From: Chloroflexota bacterium | GTDB taxonomy: Bacteria > Chloroflexota > Limnocylindria > QHBO01 | Assembly: GCA_023250255.1 (NCBI GenBank) | Contig: JAHFBB010000037.1 | Coordinates: 1-7,326 of the forward strand | Reading direction: 5' to 3' | DNA: 7,326 bases | In this document: piece after piece, positions 1 through 5,199 of the stretch | Layout: every line of letters starts with the position of its first letter | Position numbering within the stretch: the first letter of the stretch is position 1 | Made by a program: the position numbers and the translations under genes | Notes under the pieces: generated by a model | Databases searched by the model: none | Seen by the model: only the letters and a program-made list of their open reading frames with translations | Told to the model about the DNA's origin: nothing

Positions 1-35
1 TGGATGACCTCTTCGCGGGAGGGCTGCTGGGTCAT
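1..35 (-). CDS. N-terminal fragment of an unidentified leftward gene
   Basis: Only the first codons lie in the window and the gene continues past the left edge. From the ATG at 35 the protein begins MTQQPSREEVI. An in-frame ATG at 50 would add MSEVS. I prefer 35 because a Shine-Dalgarno-like GAGG sits five bases upstream of it, whereas the ATG at 50 has no purine-rich motif before it. The short 'SREEVI' start resembles the N-termini of Mrp/NBP35-type ATPases and SufT-like (DUF59) proteins, which often open with a similar helix, but eleven residues cannot identify a family. The gene is divergent from the permease pair and shares the intergenic region with it. Confidence 0.5.
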   Translation of the reverse strand, partial: MTQQPSREEVI

Positions 36-167
36 GGATACCTCACTCATGCTTTGGGTCGCGAACACTTGAGGTTCCGCTTGGGCGCGGCGGTCGGCGA
101 GAGACGGCCGGATCGCGGGGCGCGGACATAAGCATGCAGGGGACGCGTCGTCGCTCTTGCGCTCCTC

Positions 168-229
168 CTTTCGCGCCAGCGGCGGGATGGCGCGAGGGCG
201 CAATCCCGGCGGCTGGCAGCAGTGCCGGG
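168..229. repeat. Two adjacent hairpin-forming inverted repeats in the divergent intergenic region
   Basis: The first is a perfect 8-bp inverted repeat, TCGCGCCA at 171-178 and TGGCGCGA at 188-195, with a 9-base loop. Read as plus-strand RNA it can extend outward by two G-U pairs and one C-G pair to 168-198. The second is CCCGGC at 205-210 with GCCGGG at 224-229, and an inner CTG/CAG stem (213-215 with 220-222) closing a 4-base loop. Neither is followed by a T-run on either strand, so they do not look like ordinary terminators. If the leftward gene starts transcription near the CTATAG at 234-239, both hairpins would lie in its long 5' leader. Confidence 0.4.
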
Positions 230-232
230 CTG

Positions 233-240
233 ACTATAGA
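233..240. promoter_or_regulatory. Symmetric -10-like element (CTATAG)
   Basis: The palindrome CTATAG at 234-239 gives TATAGA on the plus strand (235-240) and TATAGT on the minus strand (238-233). Each is a fair match to a TATAAT box in otherwise very GC-rich DNA. I see no convincing TTGACA-like -35 at 16-18 bp on either side. It could drive the leftward gene with a leader of roughly 190 bases, the permease pair with a leader of about 70 bases, or both. The rest of 51-317 shows no supportable coding sequence. Confidence 0.3.
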
Positions 241-303
241 CCTGCCGCATTTCGTCCCGGAGGCTCGCGCGGCACGTTTGAACCTCGTCGGCTGGCTGGC
301 GGC

Positions 304-309
304 TAGAGT
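304..309 (+). promoter_or_regulatory. Candidate -10 box (TAGAGT) placed for leaderless transcription of the permease gene
   Basis: TAGAGT fits TANNNT and ends eight bases before the GTG start at 318, so a transcript starting at the usual distance would begin at or next to the start codon. TTGAAC at 278-283 resembles a -35, but the spacer would be 20 bp, which is too long. There is no good Shine-Dalgarno sequence before this GTG, which agrees with a leaderless start but does not prove it. Confidence 0.25.
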
Positions 310-317
310 GAATAATC

Positions 318-1283
318 GTGCTTGCGCGCTACGCCGCCCGGCGACTCCTGTGGGTACTCCCCGTCATCGTGGGCGCATCGGTCCTGGCATTCGTGATCAT
401 GCACGCCGCACCGGGCAGCCCATGGAGTCGCGAGGGTCGGCAGTTGCCCCCCGCCCTGGTCGAGCGGCTCACCGAGGAACTCCACCTCGACGACCCGCTG
501 CCGGTTCAATACCTCGTCTGGTTGCAGAACATGCTGAGCGGCAACATGGGCCTCACGACCACCACCCATCCCGATCCGGTCGGACCAATCATCCTCGAGG
601 CTGCCGTGCCGTCGATCCAGTTGGGCTTGATGGCGTTCAGCCTGGCCCTGGTCGTCGGGGTGGGACTGGGAATGGTGGCTGCGCTGCGCGATCGGCATTG
701 GCAGGGCTATCTGGCCACCGGGGTCGCCGTTCTCGGAATGGCGGCGCCAGCGTTTGCCCTGGCCGCGCTGCTTCAGCTGTTCTGGCCGACCGCACCGCAG
801 CAGCGACCCGGAGGGCCGTTCAGCGCACCGTCAGCCCCGGGTGGCTGGGAGGAGGCGCGACAATGGATCCTGCCGGTCATCTCGCTGGCCGCCCTGCCGA
901 TGGCCATGATCGCCCGGCACACCAAGGGCGCGATGCTCGAGGTGCTGCACAGCGACTATGTCAGGACAGCCCACTCGAAGGGTCTGAGCGAGCAACGGAT
1001 CGCCACCCACCACCTGTTCCGCAACGGGCTGGTGCCGCTGGTCACGATCATCGGCCCGCTGCTGGCCGTCCTGATCACCGGCTCGGTGGTCGTCGAGCGG
1101 GTCTTCCAGATTCCCGGCCTTGGCCTGCTGTACTGGGGCGCCATCCGCGCCCGCGATTTCGGGCTGCTGATGGGGATCACGGTGATCTATGCCGCCGCCA
1201 TAGCGATCATCAACGCCCTGGTCGACATCGGATATGGCTGGATTGATCCGCGCATCCGCTTGACCGGGACGAATGATGGTTGA
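318..1283 (+). CDS. ABC transporter permease, OppB/DppB type (peptide/nickel family)
   Basis: The product is a 321-residue inner-membrane permease, one of two channel subunits of a peptide/opine/nickel-type ABC importer. The N-terminus (residues 1-30) has the family pattern of a basic start followed by a long membrane helix. A QYLVWLQNML segment follows at 64-73, then further membrane helices near 100-122, 131-153, 184-200, 236-258 and 283-303. The EAA-type coupling loop that contacts the ATPase is clear at 213-228 (DYVRTAHSKGLSEQRI), followed by VVVERVFQIPGLG and the C-terminal WIDPRIRLTG, both typical of DppB. The length is normal. The start is GTG at 318, fixed by an in-frame TGA at 309-311 with no other start between. 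Its end overlaps the next permease gene by 11 bp, so the two are translationally coupled. Substrate cannot be told from sequence, and no binding protein or ATPase gene is in view. Confidence 0.93.
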   Translation: MLARYAARRLLWVLPVIVGASVLAFVIMHAAPGSPWSREGRQLPPALVERLTEELHLDDPLPVQYLVWLQNMLSGNMGLTTTTHPDPVGPIILEAAVPSIQLGLMAFSLALVVGVGLGMVAALRDRHWQGYLATGVAVLGMAAPAFALAALLQLFWPTAPQQRPGGPFSAPSAPGGWEEARQWILPVISLAALPMAMIARHTKGAMLEVLHSDYVRTAHSKGLSEQRIATHHLFRNGLVPLVTIIGPLLAVLITGSVVVERVFQIPGLGLLYWGAIRARDFGLLMGITVIYAAAIAIINALVDIGYGWIDPRIRLTGTNDG

Positions 1284-2181
1284 GCGTCCCCGATCGCGCG
1301 GCTACCTGGCCACCGCCGTCCGCGAGGTGGTGTCAACGCCACACGGACTGCTCGGCGCGATCATCGTGGGCCTGCTGCTGTTCGTGGCCGCGTTCGCCCC
1401 GTGGATCGCGCCCTGGCCGTACGACCAGCAGGACCTGCCCGCGGTGGTGGCCAACGGGGGTCCGCTTCCGCCCCTGTCGCCAGGTCACCTGTTGGGCACC
1501 GACCTTCTTGGCCGCGACGTCCTCAGTCGGGTGATTGACGGAGCCCGGGTCTCGATGACCGTGGCCTTCATTGCCCAGCTGGCGGTCCTGGCGATCGGCG
1601 TACCCATTGGTCTTGCTGCGGGCTGGCGGGGCGGTTGGTTGGACACCAGCTTGATGCGCTTCGCCGACATCATCTACGTGATCCCCGACCTGCTGTTCGT
1701 GATCATGATCACCGCCGCGGTGGTGGAGACCCCGTTATTCGGGATGCTCAACGGCCTGCTGGTGGTGTTCATCGGCATCGGTCTGGTCACCTGGGTCGGC
1801 ATGGCCCGACTGGTCCGGGCGCAGGTGCTGGTCCTGCGCGAATCGGGCTATGTCGAGGCCGCGCAGGCGATGGGGGTGCCGTCGAAGCAGATTGTGTCCC
1901 GCCACGTTCTGCCGAATTCGACCGGCTCGATTGTCATTGCGGTCAGCCTGGGCATCCCGATTGCCATCCTGGTTGAGTCGACCCTGTCGTTCCTGGGGCT
2001 TGGGGTGCAGATTCCGCGGGGGTCATGGGGCAGCCTGATTGATGCCGGGATTGACAATGTCACCCGGGCACCCTGGATGCTGCCCCCACCATTGGTGGCC
2101 CTCGGTGTTGCCCTGCTGGGGTTCACCCTGCTGGGCGACGGCCTGCGCGATGCCTTCGATCCGAAGACCCGCGAGCGATGA
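1273..2181 (+). CDS. ABC transporter permease, OppC/DppC type (peptide/nickel family)
   Basis: The product is a 302-residue partner permease that would pair with the preceding OppB-type protein. The first membrane helix is at about 25-46. A periplasmic-side HLLGTDLLGRDVLSR motif at 72-86 is a hallmark of OppC/DppC. More helices lie near 93-116, 135-152, 160-176, 219-243 and 270-288. The EAA coupling loop is at 193-207 (YVEAAQAMGVPSKQI), followed by ESTLSFLGLGVQIPRGSWG and a C-terminal LGDGLRDAFDPK, both standard. Two adjacent ATGs (1273 and 1276) could start it. Either overlaps the oppB-type gene, and GGGACG just upstream may serve as a weak ribosome site. The length matches the family. The gene ends 10 bp before the stop of the convergent bL25 gene, so no downstream oppD/oppF or binding-protein gene follows on this strand. 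Confidence 0.93.
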   Translation: MMVERPRSRGYLATAVREVVSTPHGLLGAIIVGLLLFVAAFAPWIAPWPYDQQDLPAVVANGGPLPPLSPGHLLGTDLLGRDVLSRVIDGARVSMTVAFIAQLAVLAIGVPIGLAAGWRGGWLDTSLMRFADIIYVIPDLLFVIMITAAVVETPLFGMLNGLLVVFIGIGLVTWVGMARLVRAQVLVLRESGYVEAAQAMGVPSKQIVSRHVLPNSTGSIVIAVSLGIPIAILVESTLSFLGLGVQIPRGSWGSLIDAGIDNVTRAPWMLPPPLVALGVALLGFTLLGDGLRDAFDPKTRER

Positions 2182-2209
2182 ACGTCGGGCTCTAGCCCTC
2201 GTCTTCGGA
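2160..2209. terminator. Inverted repeat spanning both convergent stop codons, possible bidirectional terminator
   Basis: TCCGAAGAC at 2160-2168 is the exact reverse complement of GTCTTCGGA at 2201-2209. The 32-base interval contains the permease TGA (2179-2181), the bL25 TAG (2192-2194) and a small inner hairpin, GGGC at 2187-2190 with GCCC at 2195-2198. The symmetry would give a similar structure in both transcripts. There is no T-run on either side, so this is not a canonical intrinsic terminator. It might work as a 3' stability stem or a weak terminator, or be coincidental. Confidence 0.35.
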
Positions 2210-2857
2210 GCTCCCGTCGGAGGCGGATTCGGACTCGGTCGATTCAGCTGACGGCTCGGCACCCTCGCCCTCGCCCTCGGCCGTGGCGACTTCCTCGGCG
2301 GCGCGCGGCGGGTTGACCCGAGCCACGAGGTCATCGGGGTCGTTGAGGATCTGAACCTTATCGGTTTCCACGAGCAGGTCGCGCACGTGGATGCTGGTCT
2401 CGAAATCGATCAGCCCGCTGACGTCCACGACAATCTCGTGCGGCAGGTCGGCCGGCAGGGCGCGAACCTTGACGTGGTCGAGGGCGCTGAACAGGCTGCC
2501 GCCGAGCTGCTCAATCGCCGGCGCCTCACCGGTGATGGCCAACGGAATGTCGGCCTGCATTTCGGCCTTGAGGTCCACCAGGAAGAAGTCGACGTGGACC
2601 GCGCGCCCGGTCAGCGGATGGCGTTGTACCGATTTGATCATTCCGCTGGTCGTTCGCCCGCCGGCGACCGTTAGCCGGACAATGCCCGTCCGACCGGCCG
2701 CGTGATACAGCGATTCGAAGCGCTTGGCGTCCACCTGGACGGGGACCGACTCACTGCCCTTGCCGAAAATGACAGCCGGGACCGTGCCGGCCTGACGGAG
2801 CAGCTTGGTCTGCTTGCCGGTGACGGTGCGCGGCTCGACCGTGAGTTCAAGGTCCAT
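2192..2857 (-). CDS. rplY: Large-subunit ribosomal protein bL25, CTC (long) form
   Basis: The product is a 221-residue 5S rRNA-binding protein of the large ribosomal subunit, related to the general stress protein CTC and to Thermus TL5. Residues 3-92 form the L25 domain, seen in the opening LELTVEPRTVTGKQTKLLR, the VPAVIFGKG segment, and HPLTGRAVHVDFFLVD at 80-95. Residues 99-184 are the second, beta-rich CTC/TL5 domain (ADIPLAITGEAPA, and PADLPHEIVVDVSGL at 135-149). Residues 185-221 form a disordered acidic tail rich in Glu, Ser, Gly and Asp. Such tails are common in the CTC form and vary in length. The ATG at 2857 is preceded by a GGAG about 12 bases upstream, a rather long spacing. The gene is monocistronic as far as visible, convergent with the permeases and divergent from the response regulator. 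Confidence 0.95.
   Translation of the reverse strand: MDLELTVEPRTVTGKQTKLLRQAGTVPAVIFGKGSESVPVQVDAKRFESLYHAAGRTGIVRLTVAGGRTTSGMIKSVQRHPLTGRAVHVDFFLVDLKAEMQADIPLAITGEAPAIEQLGGSLFSALDHVKVRALPADLPHEIVVDVSGLIDFETSIHVRDLLVETDKVQILNDPDDLVARVNPPRAAEEVATAEGEGEGAEPSAESTESESASDGSSEDEG
2262..2279. repeat. Three tandem copies of a hexanucleotide (CCCTCG) in the bL25 acidic tail
   Basis: CCCTCG is repeated three times without change. On the coding (minus) strand it encodes the alternating Glu-Gly run at about residues 194-199 of bL25. Exact codon-level repetition in a low-complexity tail is the sort of tract that can grow or shrink by slippage in 6-bp steps, without a frameshift. Confidence 0.6.
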
Positions 2858-2958
2858 GAACGGGCGGATCTCCGAAGCGAAATGCGGGCCGCGGCAGGCC
2901 GCCAGAGAGGGCGGGCGCGGGTCGGCATGGTACCGGTCAGGCTGCGCAGCGGCAAGCG

Positions 2959-2971
2959 GGGCATAATGCCC
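2959..2971. promoter_or_regulatory. 13-bp palindrome overlapping the likely -10 of the response regulator gene
   Basis: GGGCAT and ATGCCC flank a central A, giving a perfect 6+1+6 palindrome. On the plus strand it contains CATAAT (2962-2967), five of six bases of a TATAAT box, ending nine bases before the regulator ATG at 2977. On the minus strand it reads CATTAT, which could serve the bL25 gene with a leader of about 100 bases. No clear -35 is seen. The symmetry may mark a repressor site, a bidirectional -10, or chance. The remaining 2858-2976 interval holds no supportable gene. It has a small GC-rich hairpin, GCGGC at 2891-2895 with GCCGC at 2898-2902, in the would-be bL25 leader. Confidence 0.4.
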
Positions 2972-2976
2972 GGCCG

Positions 2977-3672
2977 ATGGCAGCGCAGATCATGGTCGTC
3001 GAGGATGAGCCCGCCGTGGCCCGCGGCGTCCAGGTCGCCCTCGAGCGCGAAGGACACGACGTCTTCGTCGCCCCAACTGGGGAGGAAGCGCTCGCGCGGT
3101 TCGCCGACGTTGCTCCGCAACTCGTTGTTCTCGATGTCCGCCTGCCTGGTATCGACGGATTCGAAGTCTGCCGCCGACTCCGGCGCGAGAGCCGGGTGCC
3201 CGTCCTGTTCCTGACGGCGCGGGCGGACGAGGTGGACAAGGTGGTGGGCCTGGAGATTGGTGCCGACGACTACCTGGTCAAGCCGTTCAGCGTCCGCGAA
3301 CTGGCCAGCCGGGTAAAGGCTCTGCTTCGGCGAGCCTACGGCGAACTGGCCGATGCCCAGGGGGGAGGAACCCTGCGTCGCGGTGACCTGGTGATCGACC
3401 TCGAGCGTCGGCGGGTCAGCCGGGACGGCGTCCGCCTGAGCCTGACCACCACCGAGTTCGACCTGCTGCGCCACCTGGCCGCCAAGCCCGGGAGGGTCTA
3501 CACCCGCAGCCAGCTCCTCGAACTCGTGCGCGACTACGCGGCCCTGGAGCAGGACGAGCGAACGATCAACGTCCACATCAGCCATATCCGGGAGAAGATC
3601 GAGGTCAACCCCGCCCAGCCGCGCTATATCCGGACGGTGAGGGGTGTTGGGTATGCCTTCGCCGAAGACTGA
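2977..3672 (+). CDS. Response regulator transcription factor, OmpR/PhoB family
   Basis: The product is a 231-residue cytoplasmic DNA-binding regulator, phosphorylated by the histidine kinase encoded next. The receiver domain occupies residues 4-118. It has the acidic pocket E9-D10, the phospho-acceptor D53 in VLDVRLPG, the switch threonine T80 in FLTA, and K102 in VKPF. A short linker is followed by the winged-helix domain at about 133-229, with TTTEFDLLRHLA, the recognition-helix region ERTINVHISHIREKIE at 194-209, and the wing ending RYIRTVRGVGYAF. All key residues are intact and the length is typical. ATG 2977 gives the usual few residues before the first strand. An internal ATG at 2992 would cut into that strand. 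No Shine-Dalgarno sequence is near, and the CATAAT box suggests a leaderless message. It overlaps the kinase gene by 20 bp. The arrangement resembles mprA of mycobacteria, but exact orthology cannot be asserted. Confidence 0.95.
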   Translation: MAAQIMVVEDEPAVARGVQVALEREGHDVFVAPTGEEALARFADVAPQLVVLDVRLPGIDGFEVCRRLRRESRVPVLFLTARADEVDKVVGLEIGADDYLVKPFSVRELASRVKALLRRAYGELADAQGGGTLRRGDLVIDLERRRVSRDGVRLSLTTTEFDLLRHLAAKPGRVYTRSQLLELVRDYAALEQDERTINVHISHIREKIEVNPAQPRYIRTVRGVGYAFAED

Positions 3673-5143
3673 CATTTCGACCGGCGGCCGGTTCCTCCGA
3701 CGCCTCGACGTTCGACTGACCGCAGCGGTCGCCTCCACCGCCCTGATTGCGCTGGTCATCTCGGGCATGGCCCTCAGCCAGATCCTGCCCGGTTTCTTCG
3801 AACAGCAGGCCCAGGCCCGACTGCGTTCGGCCGCCAACTCGACCGCGCTGCTCATCACCGACGCCGCCACCCGGGCGGCGGAGCAGAACCTGGGCCAGTA
3901 CCTCACCGATCAGGCCCAGCGTGAGGCGCGGATCATCCAGCCTGCCGCTGAACTTGCTGCCAATCAGATCGCGCTGGCGACGGTCGAAGTGTTCAACGTT
4001 GCGGACGGATCGCAGGCCGCCCATGCGGTTCCCGAGAATGCGGCCCGCCTGGAGGAGGAGGGTCTGTTCCCGGACCAGGTCGAACCGGCGGCTGTTGAGT
4101 TTTCGATCGAACTGCCGCTTGCCGAGCAGCCCCTCGCCCCTGACGGGGAACTGCGGCTGCGGGTGGTCGTATCGGAGCCATACACCGCCCGCCAGACCAC
4201 ACTCCAACAGGTTGGCTCGGCGCTGATCGGGGCCGGCGCGCTGGCGCTGCTCGGTGCGCTGCTGGTGGGCATCGTTGCTTCTCGGCGGATGACGGTGCCG
4301 CTTGCGCGGCTGGGTCGTGTGTCCCGCCGGCTGTCTCAGGGCGACCTGGACGTGCGCGTTCCGCCATCAGGAGTGGAGGAGATCGACCAGCTCGGTGTGC
4401 AGTTCAACCTGATGGCCGATCGCGTTGCCGAATCCGTGCGCCTGCTGGAAGCCGACCGGGACCGCCTCCGCGAGTTCGTCGCGGATGTCAGTCACGAACT
4501 CCGCACGCCCATCACCGCCCTGCGGACATTCATCGAACTCCAGCGTGACGAGGCCGTAGACGAGGCCACCCGGCGTGAGTTCCTTGACCGATCCGAGGAA
4601 CAATTGCTGCGCTTGGAATGGATGAGCACCAACCTGCTCGACCTGTCGCGGATCGACGCGGGCATCTTCCCGCTCGACATCCGCCCCGGCGACCTCCGCG
4701 ACCCGGTGCGCCTGGCGGTCGAAGGTCAGGGGGGTCCGGCTGAGGCCAAGCGACTCAGTCTGACGATCGAGTTGCCCGCGGATCCGGTGCTCATGCGCTT
4801 CGACCGTGAGCGGATCGTCCAGCTCGTTGGCAACCTCGTGGCCAATGCGGTCAAGTTCAGTCCCGAGGCGGGTGGTGTGCGTGTTCTGTTGAGCCAGGAT
4901 CAGACGAACGCGGTGGTGGAGGTATCGGATCAGGGTCCGGGCATCCCCGCCGGCGAGCTGCCTCGCATCTTCGATCGGTTCTACCGCGGGACGAACGTGG
5001 GTGAAGCGAGGGCCTCGGGCAGCGGACTCGGCCTGGCCATTGCCCGCTCCATTGCCGAGATGCACGACGGGCACATCGAAGTGGCCAGCCAGGTCGCCAG
5101 GGGCGCGGTGTTCCGCGTCATCCTGCCGCGCAAAGATCAATGA
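3653..5143 (+). CDS. Membrane sensor histidine kinase (HAMP-HisKA-HATPase)
   Basis: The product is a 496-residue sensor kinase for the adjacent regulator. Counting from ATG 3653, a basic N-terminus leads into a membrane helix at about 22-46, then an extracytoplasmic sensor region of about 140 residues (47-186) and a second helix at about 187-209. A HAMP linker (about 209-262) and the dimerisation/phospho-acceptor helix follow, with FVADVSHELRTP and the phosphorylated H281. The ATPase domain has the N-box NLVANAVKFSP (394-404), G1 DQGPGIP (426-432), F-box FDRFYRG (440-446) and G2 GSGLGLAIA (456-464), all intact. I prefer ATG 3653 over the GTG at 3644 because GAGGGG lies eight bases upstream of the ATG. 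The start overlaps the regulator gene by 20 bp, which implies coupled translation. The sensor region has alpha-helical segments, then VEVFNVADGS, reminiscent of a Cache/PAS-like fold, but I cannot name its ligand. Confidence 0.94.
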   Translation: MPSPKTDISTGGRFLRRLDVRLTAAVASTALIALVISGMALSQILPGFFEQQAQARLRSAANSTALLITDAATRAAEQNLGQYLTDQAQREARIIQPAAELAANQIALATVEVFNVADGSQAAHAVPENAARLEEEGLFPDQVEPAAVEFSIELPLAEQPLAPDGELRLRVVVSEPYTARQTTLQQVGSALIGAGALALLGALLVGIVASRRMTVPLARLGRVSRRLSQGDLDVRVPPSGVEEIDQLGVQFNLMADRVAESVRLLEADRDRLREFVADVSHELRTPITALRTFIELQRDEAVDEATRREFLDRSEEQLLRLEWMSTNLLDLSRIDAGIFPLDIRPGDLRDPVRLAVEGQGGPAEAKRLSLTIELPADPVLMRFDRERIVQLVGNLVANAVKFSPEAGGVRVLLSQDQTNAVVEVSDQGPGIPAGELPRIFDRFYRGTNVGEARASGSGLGLAIARSIAEMHDGHIEVASQVARGAVFRVILPRKDQ

Positions 5144-5152
5144 ATCTTCACC

Positions 5153-5191
5153 GTCCGCCCGGTCCGCGGATAACCCCACGTCCGCGATAGT
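5153..5191 (+). promoter_or_regulatory. Phased GTCCGC direct repeats and candidate -10 upstream of the HtrA gene
   Basis: The 56-bp gap between kinase and protease genes contains GTCCGC at 5153-5158, 5162-5167 and 5180-5185, spaced 9 and 18 bp, so all lie in the same 9-bp register. Response regulators of the OmpR family usually bind direct repeats, commonly 10-11 bp apart, so 9 is near but not ideal. GATAGT at 5186-5191 ends eight bases before ATG 5200 and could be a -10. An alternative reading is an ECF-sigma-like pair, GGATAAC at 5168-5174 and GTTG at 5190-5193, which is weaker. GTCCGC is also frequent in coding DNA here, so chance is possible. Confidence 0.3.
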
Positions 5192-5199
5192 TGCGACCG

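Noticed and set aside
47..250. A 67-codon leftward frame whose TGA overlaps the ATG at 50 (ATGA), possible upstream leader peptide
   Set aside because: The overlap is suggestive of coupling, but the peptide is Arg-rich and unstructured, its start lies upstream of the best -10 candidate, and I favour the start at 35 for the downstream gene.
51..317. T-box or known riboswitch in the long divergent leader
   Set aside because: I found no T-box GGTGG-ACCGCG motif and no TPP or cobalamin landmark sequences on either strand.
134..1246. A 370-codon rightward open frame overlapping the first permease gene
   Set aside because: Its translation is Arg/Pro/Gly/Ala-rich with no recognisable motif, and it is out of frame with a clear OppB-type protein. 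High GC content creates such frames.
2671..3906. A 411-codon leftward open frame antisense to the response regulator and kinase start
   Set aside because: It shows no domain pattern and overlaps the bL25 start and the whole of a well-supported regulator gene. It is an antisense shadow of GC-rich codons.
4367..5179. A 270-codon leftward open frame antisense to the kinase
   Set aside because: Composition mirrors the kinase codons and no family features are visible.
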